Virus record (IMG/VR): IMGVR_UViG_3300031251_000040
Span: 1-45,861 of that record
Strand: one strand, 5' to 3'
Length of the DNA stretch: 45,861 nucleotides
Source: a virus
Shown here piece after piece: positions 32,340 through 38,667 of the stretch. The translations under genes and the position numbers were made by a program. Each line of letters opens with the position of its first letter. Positions within the stretch are counted from its first letter, which is position 1. The notes below the pieces were generated by a model. The model had not been told where the DNA came from and did not search any database. It saw only the letters and a program-made list of their open reading frames with translations.

Positions 32340-33141
32340 TTGGCGTACCTTTCACAGTGAACACATCGGACATAGCTGCTCTCGTGGTATCTCTTGCTTT
32401 CTTTTTATCCACAAGCTCTTGCATTTTCATTATAATTTGTTCCTCTGAAAGCTGCTCTTGCTCTGCCTGTGTCGCTGGGTGAAGCGGGGCAATAACATGG
32501 GCATTCATTGTCTTTTGGATGACCTCCCCCTGCACGCGACGCTCTAAAATATGATAGATACCCATTTGAGCCTTTACTACGCTCATGTCTACGTCGCCAT
32601 TGGGTTTGCGAGACGGAAGGTCCAAAACTTGTCTAAGTTTATCTAAGGCAAAAAGTAATGTCTCCTCTTGCTTCACCTTGAAATTGATAGGGGGAAGCAT
32701 AAGGTAGGCAACCATGAACTGATTGGCTAGAAACGTCTCTCTAAAAAATTTAAACGAGCACACCCCTCTAATTACTTCGTTAATTCGAATAGAGGGGAAC
32801 CCCCCTGTCACTGCATGGTCATACTCAAGCCAGAAGCGATTTCGCAATAGATTTTCAGTGGACGAAGGATCAAAACCCATTGCGCTCATATGGTTCAATA
32901 GGTTACGTTCAGACATCTTAAATACATCTGGGTTACGCTTTGTGTGGGTTTCAATAATGAAACGTTCTTCTGGCGGTAAAAGTGAAATAGCAGATTGAGA
33001 AGTACTGTCTGAGGTATCTAGTGGGTTGCGGAGGACTTCCTTCGTATAATTAACAATTTGAGGGGTTCCTTGGATCATTGATCCATCGGGCATACCGACT
33101 AGAGGTGCTAATGTTTTCTCGCCAATTGGTGTTTTTGACAT
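32326..33141 (-). CDS. Putative terminase small subunit or packaging-associated protein
   Basis: 271 residues, first gene of the virion operon and adjacent to TerL, the usual site of a small terminase. The N-terminal part (about 45-130) is helical with ERFIIETHTKRNPDVFKM; the middle contains FETFLANQFMVAYL-like hydrophobic helices; the last 60 are Gln/Glu/Lys-rich helices (QEQLSEEQIIMKMQELVDKKKAR). It is larger than typical TerS (about 150), so the call is tentative. Its transcript starts in the non-coding region 33142-33953; a TAATAT -10-like box lies about 20 nt upstream of the ATG, which lacks a clear ribosome site. Confidence 0.45.
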   Translation of the reverse strand: MSKTPIGEKTLAPLVGMPDGSMIQGTPQIVNYTKEVLRNPLDTSDSTSQSAISLLPPEERFIIETHTKRNPDVFKMSERNLLNHMSAMGFDPSSTENLLRNRFWLEYDHAVTGGFPSIRINEVIRGVCSFKFFRETFLANQFMVAYLMLPPINFKVKQEETLLFALDKLRQVLDLPSRKPNGDVDMSVVKAQMGIYHILERRVQGEVIQKTMNAHVIAPLHPATQAEQEQLSEEQIIMKMQELVDKKKARDTTRAAMSDVFTVKGTPIVTD

Positions 33142-33222
33142 ACTACGATCAGCATTGCCATATTATTAATGTATTGCAAGTACAAAGTTAAAGAGTCAGG
33201 TATTATATTTGGTGAATCGAAC

Positions 33223-33511
33223 CTATGGGCCTTTGGCACTATACGTATACTCTTGGAATAGAAGACCCCCCTCCCCCCGTAAAGAAATCCTTTGGCTCCG
33301 TGACACACTGCCTCTTTGCACCACGTTACCAAAGGCCCTAAGAATCCCTTTACAGAGTATCTACTCGCGACATATACAAAGGCCCTAGTGTCCACGTTAA
33401 ACGCGCTACAGCGGGCACGCAGGGCCTATGGGCCAAGGGTTAAGGCAAGCCGTGGCCGTGGGTTAAGTGGTTCATTGGTTGGGGGCCTGGGAAGAGACTA
33501 TGGGCCTTTGG
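33223..33511. repeat. Repeated GGGCCTTTGG-type motifs
   Basis: CTATGGGCCTTTGG occurs twice exactly (33223-33236 and 33498-33511). A third partial copy, CTATGGGCC, is at 33426-33434. CCAAAGGCCCTA (33329-33340) and ACAAAGGCCCTAG (33376-33388) are inverted versions. Fourteen-base identity within 290 bp is unlikely by chance. It may bind a regulator or an initiator protein. Confidence 0.7.
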
Positions 33512-33917
33512 GCCAATGACACATAGCGCGCAGGTTGGCACGATTCTTTCGCTCGGGGTTATGACGCAATTGCTCAGTGCAAAATGGTTCAGCGACTTTG
33601 ATCGGCTGGCTACTGAGATATAGTAGCATAGGGGGGTTCGTATTGCGGTGCGGTGTGCCTATGGAATAACTTTTTTTACATAGAGTAGAAAAAATGGTTT
33701 TACTCTTCTCTTAGTGTTTTCGAGCCTTTGGGCGGGGGAATTTTTACACAATGTTTTACTCTTTTTCCTAACACTCGTTAGGCATTGTGCGGTGCGAATA
33801 GGGGGCGCGTCAGAGATTGCTGAATCTTGCGTCAAATTAAAGAATTGCCAAAACCCATTTATTACACAACAAAATACATAGGCACAAAGGCACTATTTAA
33901 AATAGCTAAAAATATGC

Positions 33918-33946
33918 TTGCATTCATATTCTTCATGGTATATCCT
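33918..33946 (+). promoter_or_regulatory. Candidate promoter giving a leaderless regulator mRNA
   Basis: TTGCAT (33918-33923), a 17-bp spacer, and TATCCT (33941-33946), then only 7 nt to the ATG at 33954. The predicted transcript would start at or within a base of the start codon. No ribosome site is seen upstream. This resembles phage repressor genes transcribed without a leader, such as lambda cI from PRM. Confidence 0.5.
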
Positions 33947-33953
33947 AGCCTCT

Positions 33954-34166
33954 ATGCATATAAAAACCGTTTCCGATTTCCGCTTCCTAGTTTCAGGCGC
34001 ACGCCAAGCCAGACCTATGACTCAAGTAGATCTGTCCATAGCTTCTAAAGTCTCACAATCGGCCATCAGTAAGCTAGAGAGCGGCGTAACCGATCAGCTC
34101 ACACTTGAATCCTTCCTTAAGATCTCAAAGGCCCTGGGGTACGAAGTAACCCTTAAAAAGGTATAG
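33954..34166 (+). CDS. XRE/HipB-like HTH regulator
   Basis: 70 residues. A compact HTH domain spans about 8-60: FLVSGARQARPMTQVDLSIA, then the recognition helix SQSAISKLESG, then LTLESFLKISKALGYEV. The ATG at 33954 is chosen because the next Met would remove helix 1, and a TTG at 33918 is part of the -35 box. It probably dimerises and binds operators in the adjacent non-coding region, controlling the switch between the divergent blocks. It resembles a Cro-type or antitoxin-type regulator. No toxin partner is recognised unless the next gene serves as one. Confidence 0.75.
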   Translation: MHIKTVSDFRFLVSGARQARPMTQVDLSIASKVSQSAISKLESGVTDQLTLESFLKISKALGYEVTLKKV

Positions 34167-34170
34167 CCAG

Positions 34171-34500
34171 ATGAAAAAACAAGCATGCAATTTTGGCGAA
34201 AAGAAATTTAGAGCATTGATTGAAGGAATCAACGGGTCCGCATTCACGCATATCGATTTAGAAAGAACAACGGAAGACCTGGATGAAATTTGGGAAGCAC
34301 TTGCCGACTTTAAAAAGTTAAGTTCTAAGCAAAGAATATCAATCATCGATGAATTCAGAGATGAAAGAGATTTATTCGATAACTTCGACCAATCTGACGT
34401 CGCCTGGATTGTTTGCCGACTAATGGATGATAGTGAGCTTGACTTCGCGCAAAGTAACGCAAGTACGGCGCAAAGATGGACGACTGAAAAAGGCCGCTAA
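34171..34500 (+). CDS. Hypothetical protein after HTH regulator
   Basis: 109 residues, starting 4 nt after the HTH gene and so in the same transcript. The N-terminus is basic (MKKQACNFGEKKFR); the remainder is acidic and helical (EDLDEIWEALADF, ISIIDEFRDERDLFDNFDQSD, CRLMDDSELD). No family recognised. Its close pairing with an XRE/HipB-like gene could indicate a toxin-antitoxin-like or regulator-cofactor pair, but no toxin motif is visible. It is followed by a terminator at 34564-34591. Confidence 0.6.
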   Translation: MKKQACNFGEKKFRALIEGINGSAFTHIDLERTTEDLDEIWEALADFKKLSSKQRISIIDEFRDERDLFDNFDQSDVAWIVCRLMDDSELDFAQSNASTAQRWTTEKGR

Positions 34501-34563
34501 AATTTAAAACCCGAAGCAGGGGGCAGTAATTAAAAAAAGCGAAGGCAAACCAAAGTAACTAAG

Positions 34564-34591
34564 GGCCGGGGCCACAATCCCGGCCTTTTTT
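34564..34591 (+). terminator. Rho-independent terminator
   Basis: GGCCGGG (34564-34570) and CCCGGCC (34579-34585) form a GC-only stem with an 8-nt loop, followed by six T residues. It ends the two-gene HTH transcript and isolates it from the operon that begins at 34918. Confidence 0.9.
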
Positions 34592-34730
34592 ATTCCCAGC
34601 AACCCTCAACACATCATGTAAACATGGGTAGTCATTGAACATTTTGCAACTTTTACCTGGCTATTCTTGTAATAAATTCTGACTAACCAGCGTCAATATC
34701 ATGTCAAATCGTTTATAGATCGTCAGAGGC

Positions 34731-34747
34731 TTGGCACGAGGGATGCA
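34731..34747 (+). promoter_or_regulatory. Sigma-54-like promoter
   Basis: TTGGCACG-AGGG-ATGCA has the -24 GG (34733-34734) and -12 GC (34745-34746) with exactly 10 bases between, and matches the TGGCACG-N4-TTGCW consensus with one mismatch. A TATAAT box (34749-34754) overlaps its downstream edge but has no good -35 partner. Transcription would start near 34757 and read into the 34918-40643 operon. Confidence 0.4.
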
Positions 34748-34758
34748 CTATAATCCTG

Positions 34759-34882
34759 TACAAAGGCACTAATGAGCAAAGGCGCAGAGGCTAAGATTAG
34801 TCTATATAAGTCCGAATCTGAGGGAATAATCCCCATAACTGACGACTAAACGTGCGGCCATATGCAACCTAGTGCCTTTGTA
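34759..34882. repeat. 13-bp inverted repeat flanking a 98-nt segment
   Basis: TACAAAGGCACTA (34759-34771) is repeated exactly in inverted orientation as TAGTGCCTTTGTA (34870-34882). The first 12 bases also occur, less the leading T, at 33884-33895. The arms could bind a regulator cooperatively or close a large RNA stem in the leader of the operon. Nothing coding is seen between the arms. The rest of 34592-34917 shows no other clear feature. Confidence 0.8.
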
Positions 34883-34917
34883 TTTAGATTAACGTATTAA
34901 GCATCACAGGGGGTAGC

Positions 34918-35052
34918 ATGCCAGAAGTAAACACCGATTTTTTAAATCAAGCAATCAAAGCACAGGGCGAGGACTACGACGATTTTCTAGCGCATCCATT
35001 GGATGACATGGAAGACCTATTCGACCTTAACCCTGTTAGCGACGAGGAGTAG
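34918..35052 (+). CDS. 44-residue acidic protein
   Basis: Starts with ATG at 34918 behind an AGGGGG ribosome site, ends TAG at 35050-35052. Of 44 residues about 14 are Asp or Glu (QGEDYDDFLAHPLDDMEDLF, then SDEE) and only one is Lys. It has the look of a DNA-mimic or inhibitor miniprotein, but that is inference from charge alone. It is the first gene of the operon that leads to the ubiquitin-like cassette. Confidence 0.6.
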   Translation: MPEVNTDFLNQAIKAQGEDYDDFLAHPLDDMEDLFDLNPVSDEE

Positions 35053-35054
35053 TT

Positions 35055-35156
35055 ATGCCGAAGCAGAGAATAGTTTTAGTTGGCCTATTCGTGGGAACAT
35101 TGTTTTTAACCGCAATATTCATGACCTATGGCATGGCCCTAAGAGGAGTAATGTAG
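35055..35156 (+). CDS. 33-residue single-pass membrane peptide
   Basis: ATG at 35055, two bases after the previous stop; TAG at 35154-35156. A basic start (PKQR) is followed by a hydrophobic helix from about 6 to 28 ([20 protein letters not shown]). The function is unknown; candidates are superinfection exclusion or a lysis modulator. The main evidence is the exact fit between two ribosome sites and neighbours. Confidence 0.5.
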   Translation: MPKQRIVLVGLFVGTLFLTAIFMTYGMALRGVM

Positions 35157-35157
35157 C

Positions 35158-35415
35158 ATGTTCGAGCAACAAAAAGAGCGCAAGAAACGCCCGCAAAACC
35201 CAGACGCACCAAAGGCACCCGTGGACGGCGTGGTCAAATGGTTCAATGAACCAAAGGGATTTGGTTTCATCACGCATGAGGGAAAGGACATATTTGTCCA
35301 CTACTCAGAGGTACGCGGCAACGGTTTCAAGACCTTGCACGAAGGCCAAAAGGTTCAATTTGATCTATACGAAGGTGCCAAGGGACCAATTGCTAAATCC
35401 GTGGAGGCCATCTAA
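35158..35415 (+). CDS. Cold-shock domain protein
   Basis: 85 residues. An N-terminal basic extension (about 1-22) precedes a complete cold-shock domain: [13 protein letters not shown] with RNP1, then DIFVHYSEV with RNP2, and [12 protein letters not shown]. The aromatic residues that stack on bases are intact, so it should bind single-stranded RNA or DNA and act as an RNA chaperone or antiterminator. Phage-borne copies are less common than host ones. GAGGAG lies 9 nt before the ATG. The next gene starts by TAATG overlap. Confidence 0.93.
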   Translation: MFEQQKERKKRPQNPDAPKAPVDGVVKWFNEPKGFGFITHEGKDIFVHYSEVRGNGFKTLHEGQKVQFDLYEGAKGPIAKSVEAI

Positions 35416-35699
35416 TGAGCATATTTAAACAAGCGCTCGTAACACATTTACCCACATTATCCGAGGATGAGGCTAGACAATTAACAGAGCTACTTTTAAG
35501 TTTGAGGAATTCCCGTAAAGAAGGGGCTAAGTTTGTCATCGTGGGGCTCGTGGGGCGAGGTGCCACTACCTATGCCACTGAAGAGGATGCCTTGAATGCG
35601 GCTAAACGTTTCACGGCCAGTGAGGGATATGAGTACTATGTGTGCAAAGCGACAAAGCACGTAGCTAAGGGTGAACCTATTGTAAAGGATTTAGTGTAA
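35415..35699 (+). CDS. Hypothetical small phage protein
   Basis: 94 residues. The N-terminal half is helical (PTLSEDEARQLTELLLSLR); the C-terminal half has an alpha-beta pattern (KFVIVGLVGRGATTYATEEDALNAA, then YEYYVCKATKHVAKG) of a type I recall in short phage proteins with a 'V-x-x-G...Ya-T-x-x-E-A' layout. No activity known. The ATG and TAA overlap neighbours at both ends, so it is a tightly coupled member of the block. Confidence 0.65.
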   Translation: MSIFKQALVTHLPTLSEDEARQLTELLLSLRNSRKEGAKFVIVGLVGRGATTYATEEDALNAAKRFTASEGYEYYVCKATKHVAKGEPIVKDLV

Positions 35700-36115
35700 T
35701 GCTAATGGCAAAAGACTCTTTAAGAGAAGAACTATCCGGTTTTCCGTTAAAACCTGATGTTTTTCTGAGGGCTAAGAAAAAACTAGCTAAAGCTATTAAG
35801 TCTCATAAATATGGGGCATTTAGCTCAAAATCACGATTAGGGATTGGGCTTTGTCGAGCTGTTCGCGAGACTTGGCAAGATGTTTGTCCACCTTTTTTAG
35901 ATGACTACCATACTTTTTTGAAGCTCACCTCATACGCGGCATATCACCGAGCTGAGCTGAGTAACAATGCGTATTGGTGGCCGCGTACTCGCAAAGGCGA
36001 CAAGGCACGAATGGAAGCGCTTGATAGAGCATACGAAAAGGCCATTGAGTACAACGCTAAATTGAAGGCTTTGGAAAAGGCGACAAAGAACTTAAATGGA
36101 TCGAACAGAAGGTAG
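35699..36115 (+). CDS. Hypothetical basic helical protein
   Basis: 138 residues, Lys/Ala/Arg-rich, all-helical by composition, with a central Trp/Tyr-containing part (RAVRETWQDVCPPFLDDYH, then NNAYWWPRTRKGDKARM) and a C-terminal coiled coil. No family recognised. The ATG at 35699 overlaps the previous TAA, and a second Met lies at residue 3. It is unclear whether it belongs functionally to the ubiquitin-like cassette 600 bp downstream. Confidence 0.65.
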   Translation: MLMAKDSLREELSGFPLKPDVFLRAKKKLAKAIKSHKYGAFSSKSRLGIGLCRAVRETWQDVCPPFLDDYHTFLKLTSYAAYHRAELSNNAYWWPRTRKGDKARMEALDRAYEKAIEYNAKLKALEKATKNLNGSNRR

Positions 36116-36122
36116 AGGCATC

Positions 36123-36323
36123 ATGAAACCATGGCTTTTAATTTTACTAAGCTTAACAGCTTGCGGCAATGACCAATGTCAGCGAATGCCTATCATTCAA
36201 TGTCGAGGGCCGTTACTTTACGGTCAGTGTACATCTACGCAATTAGAGGGCTACAGCCAGTGTTTGCTGAATACGCCGCCTTCAAATGCGTATCAGTGCA
36301 AAGACTACTGGGGGGTTTATTAA
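36123..36323 (+). CDS. Small cysteine-rich lipoprotein
   Basis: 66 residues from the ATG at 36123. A short basic start, a hydrophobic core and the lipobox LTAC place the lipidated Cys at residue 14. The 52-residue mature part has five further Cys (DQCQ, IQCRG, GQCTS, SQCLL, QCKDY), which probably form disulfides in the periplasm. Small lipoproteins of this kind in phages often protect an infected host against further phage (T5 Llp-like) or act as spanins. The spanin role looks already filled, so exclusion is a reasonable guess. Confidence 0.7.
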   Translation: MKPWLLILLSLTACGNDQCQRMPIIQCRGPLLYGQCTSTQLEGYSQCLLNTPPSNAYQCKDYWGVY

Positions 36324-36493
36324 TGTTTAAAGTATTACTTAGTTTATCGCTTTCGTTAACCTTCGTCATTCTATTTTGCCTGCAAGACGAGTGTGCTACT
36401 CGCGCAAGCAAATTAGGTGCCCAGCATCGATGGACTGTTAGGGACGGCTGCAAAATTAAAACGGCTGAAGGGTGGAGGCCCTTAGCTAAATAG
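36323..36493 (+). CDS. Small secreted/membrane phage protein
   Basis: 56 residues from the ATG at 36323, which overlaps the previous stop (TAATG). A hydrophobic N-terminus (about 4-19) acts as signal peptide or anchor, followed by DECATRASKLGAQHRWTVRDGC and a W-x-P-L end. This short Cys...Gly-Cys...W-x-P-L layout is familiar from many small phage proteins of unknown role. One likely disulfide forms outside the cytoplasm. It is coupled to the lipoprotein, so the two may act together. Confidence 0.65.
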   Translation: MFKVLLSLSLSLTFVILFCLQDECATRASKLGAQHRWTVRDGCKIKTAEGWRPLAK

Positions 36494-36530
36494 GTTGAGC
36501 CCTGGGCGAAGTCTAACGCTCGGTAGTCTA

Positions 36531-36725
36531 ATGACAAATACCGTTCAAAGTAACCCAAAGCCTCAAAGCCGTAGCGAAAGAAACCTTTTGAGCGCGTGCC
36601 TGGCACAAGCAATAGAAGAGGCGAGGCATTCGTTACGGTCATTGGGTTTTTGGCTCGGGCAATGGTGCCCGTTTCAATACCATAAACGAGCAAGGCAGGG
36701 GCTTTACACCTCCAAAGGAACATAA
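36531..36725 (+). CDS. Uncertain 64-residue reading frame
   Basis: A frame starting ATG at 36531 and ending TAA at 36723-36725, three bases before the ubiquitin-like gene. The N-terminus is Asn/Pro/Ser/Arg-rich, followed by NLLSACLAQAIEEARHSLRSLGFWLGQW and a basic end. There is no good ribosome site and no family recognised. It fills the only larger gap in the operon, which is the main reason to list it. The alternative is that 36494-36727 is an untranslated leader of the ubiquitin-like gene. Confidence 0.4.
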   Translation: MTNTVQSNPKPQSRSERNLLSACLAQAIEEARHSLRSLGFWLGQWCPFQYHKRARQGLYTSKGT

Positions 36726-36727
36726 TC

Positions 36728-36931
36728 ATGGCAAAGAACATCACAGCACAAGTATTAGGCGGCTCACCAAAAGTTATCGAAGCTGAAACCGTTCGCGACG
36801 CTTTCGACCAACTCGGTCTATCAGGCAATTACACGGCAGCAATTAACGGCGAGACTGCGTTAATGGATAGCTCGTTAAAAGACTATCAGCACGTATCTTT
36901 CGCGCTATCTGTCAAAGGTGGCCGTAAGTAA
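36728..36931 (+). CDS. Ubiquitin-like (beta-grasp, ThiS/MoaD-type) protein ending GG-RK
   Basis: 67 residues. The strand-helix-strand pattern ITAQVLGGSPKVIEA, TVRDAFDQLGL, YTAAINGETALMDSSLKD, VSFALSVKGG matches ThiS/MoaD/prokaryotic ubiquitin-like proteins: a strand, a 'Thr-Val-x-x-Ala' helix, the 'Val/Ile-Asn-Gly' turn, and a C-terminal strand leading into Gly-Gly. Two residues (Arg-Lys) follow the Gly-Gly, so a peptidase must trim it before activation, and a JAB protease is encoded 1.7 kb downstream. The ATG follows AAAGGAAC. A terminator lies between it and the enzymes, hinting at higher expression. The fold is called from pattern, not computed. Confidence 0.72.
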   Translation: MAKNITAQVLGGSPKVIEAETVRDAFDQLGLSGNYTAAINGETALMDSSLKDYQHVSFALSVKGGRK

Positions 36932-36974
36932 TTTTACATTCAATCGAGTAGATTGATTAAAGAATGAACCCAAT

Positions 36975-37007
36975 AAAAGGGCTAGAGGTAACACTTTAGC
37001 CCTTTTT
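36975..37007 (+). terminator. Attenuator/terminator between tag gene and enzymes
   Basis: AAAAGGGCTA (36975-36984) pairs with TAGCCCTTTT (36997-37006), a 10-bp stem with a 12-nt loop, followed by TATTT. It ends or attenuates transcription 40 nt after the ubiquitin-like gene and just before the pentapeptide-E2 gene, so the small protein may be made in excess over the enzymes. Confidence 0.75.
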
Positions 37008-37023
37008 ATTTAGAAAGGTTTAC

Positions 37024-38667
37024 ATGGATTCGCAGGAAAATTCTGGGACTGAGGCAGCCCAAGACATTTTTAGGGCTCAAACGTTAGTTTTGGCAAGTCT
37101 TTATAATGATGGGCCCAGACCCATAGTGGAATCTCGACAATATCAAAATTTTTTGACGCAAGCCCTAGCCGCCCGAAATATACGTTTTATAGACCTATTT
37201 AATGCGTTAGGCACGGAAAGAAACAATATGGAAGAAATCAAAGAAATGAAAGCAGAGGAAAACTCAGAGCCAATTAAACCTCTTTTCAGTGAGGCTAAAT
37301 TACAATTATTGGAGAGGGCCCACAGGAACAAGGGGGATGTTACTTTTGCGAATCTTGATCTTCGTGGGGTTAACTTTTCTGGGAGGAGTTTTGCGGGTGC
37401 GGATTTCTCGGGTTCAAATTGTGAGGGAGTAGACTTTGACCGCAGCCAGTTGAAAGCTTGTAATTTCCAAGGGGCTAACCTTAGAAAGGCTGAATTTAGG
37501 TTTACAGATTTAACTGAGTGCAATTTTGAGGGTGCCGACCTGTCCGGCGCAGTAATCTATACGAACAATGCCGTTAGTCTAAAAGCGAGAGATGCTAATT
37601 TTGAGGGAGCAGAATTAGGGCCCTCAATTTTTGACCGTAGCGACTTTAGAGGGGCCTCTTTTGTAAATATCATAGGCCATAGGGCATGTTTTTCATACTG
37701 CGATTTTACGGGTGCTGATTTTACGGGTGCTAGATTAGATGAGGCAAATTTAATAGGGGCAATTTTAAACAATGCCAATATGACTGACGCTACCATGCGA
37801 AAGGCTCACTTCTCGACTGACCCCTCTATCGACGGATGGATTCTTAAGAACACGATTTTACTAGGGACATCTTTAGAAAAGCTTACCCCTCGCCCGTTCA
37901 ATAAAGCAAATTTCTTGCACGTAATCGCTGCGACTGCGGAAGTAAGAGAGCTTGTTAAAGACCTAACCACAGAGGAAGAGGTTCTTAAGGCCATTTTTGA
38001 ATTCAATCAAAAACCTAAACCCAAAGCACCAAAGCGACGCCAGAATAGAAGCTCCGTTCTTTTCGTCAAGGCTTATAACGAAAAGATTCAAACCGACTAT
38101 ATTGCCCAGCTACTTCGGATTACTGAAGCTATTAAAACAGCGGACCGCAGGACATCCATTGGCACTATCCGTCTATCATTTCAAACGCCGCAACCGTTGC
38201 CGCCACTCATTTCACCAGATATTTTTGAGCACCCTCTTTTCAAAGTGAGACGCATCAAAGAAATTATTAAGCGTGGCAGATCTCTAGGTACGGTTATTCG
38301 GGTTGAGACACTGGAAGACGTTTTCTACACCTGGGAGGGCAATAAAATAAACGCTGGTAAGTTTAATTTCATCATTTCTTTGGACCATCTAAATATTCGT
38401 TTCATTCCGATAGAGGAAAACTTTACAGCTAGCGCAGGGCCCTACATCCATAATCAAGATGTTTGCTTGGGCGCTAACTCTGACTCAGTTTACTCTAAAA
38501 TTCGGAATGGCCAGATTTGCGATGCCTTAACCGAGCTATACACGACGATGACTCGTTTTAACACTTCAAGTACCCCTTACGTTGGTATTGACACGTTATT
38601 TCAGAGTGCAATCGATAAGAGATTATTCCGTAATAACGGCAATTTAGTGAAAGTAGAGGCTATTTAA
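37024..38667 (+). CDS. Pentapeptide-repeat protein with E2-like C-terminal domain
   Basis: 547 residues. N-terminal helical part (1-100); a right-handed beta-helix of pentapeptide repeats at about 105-263 (LDLRG, VNFSG, ADFSG, CNFQG, ADLSG and so on); a Lys/Pro/Arg linker (about 325-345); then a domain at about 410-547. The last domain has strands KFNFIISLDHLNIRFIPI, then PYIHNQDVCLGAN with H476 and C481, and a helical tail ending with SSTPY. The His-x4-Cys-Leu-Gly element preceded by a beta meander resembles prokaryotic E2/UBC-like families of ubiquitin-like operons. A pentapeptide-E2 fusion is unusual; the repeat could select targets. AAAGG precedes the ATG, and it overlaps the JAB gene (TAATG). 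Confidence 0.7.
   Translation: MDSQENSGTEAAQDIFRAQTLVLASLYNDGPRPIVESRQYQNFLTQALAARNIRFIDLFNALGTERNNMEEIKEMKAEENSEPIKPLFSEAKLQLLERAHRNKGDVTFANLDLRGVNFSGRSFAGADFSGSNCEGVDFDRSQLKACNFQGANLRKAEFRFTDLTECNFEGADLSGAVIYTNNAVSLKARDANFEGAELGPSIFDRSDFRGASFVNIIGHRACFSYCDFTGADFTGARLDEANLIGAILNNANMTDATMRKAHFSTDPSIDGWILKNTILLGTSLEKLTPRPFNKANFLHVIAATAEVRELVKDLTTEEEVLKAIFEFNQKPKPKAPKRRQNRSSVLFVKAYNEKIQTDYIAQLLRITEAIKTADRRTSIGTIRLSFQTPQPLPPLISPDIFEHPLFKVRRIKEIIKRGRSLGTVIRVETLEDVFYTWEGNKINAGKFNFIISLDHLNIRFIPIEENFTASAGPYIHNQDVCLGANSDSVYSKIRNGQICDALTELYTTMTRFNTSSTPYVGIDTLFQSAIDKRLFRNNGNLVKVEAI

Larger units (their letters stand above)
33142..33953. promoter_or_regulatory. 0.8-kb non-coding divergent control region
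   Basis: No convincing gene is present. The region separates the minus-strand virion operon from the plus-strand HTH operon and holds several repeats: CTATGGGCCTTTGG at 33223-33236 and 33498-33511, an inverted relative CCAAAGGCCCTA at 33329-33340, ACAAAGGCCCTAGTG at 33376-33390, GTTTTACTCTT at 33697-33707 and 33753-33763, TGCGGTGCG at 33644-33652 and 33788-33796, and ACAAAGGCACTA at 33884-33895. It is therefore a good candidate for promoters and operators or a replication origin, but none is proven. Confidence 0.6.

Noticed and set aside
33316-33519. 67-residue plus-strand frame in the non-coding region
   Set aside because: Starts with TTG, has no ribosome site, and covers the repeat motifs. 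Composition looks random (Arg/Gly-rich from GGGCC repeats).
33528-33552. Second sigma-54-like site (TTGGCACG-ATTC-TTTC)
   Set aside because: The -24 half is good but the -12 GC is replaced by TC, and no gene follows within 400 bp on that strand.
34592-34917. Possible structured RNA in the leader before 34918
   Set aside because: Apart from the 13-bp inverted repeat and promoter-like boxes, no recognisable tRNA or riboswitch fold could be assigned by eye.
36494-36727. Possible tRNA-like or regulatory RNA before the ubiquitin-like gene
   Set aside because: No cloverleaf or terminator could be drawn with confidence. A 64-codon frame covers most of it, listed at low confidence.
36235-36828. 197-residue minus-strand frame
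   Set aside because: It lies opposite the lipoprotein, membrane peptide and ubiquitin-like genes, and has no recognisable domain or ribosome site.
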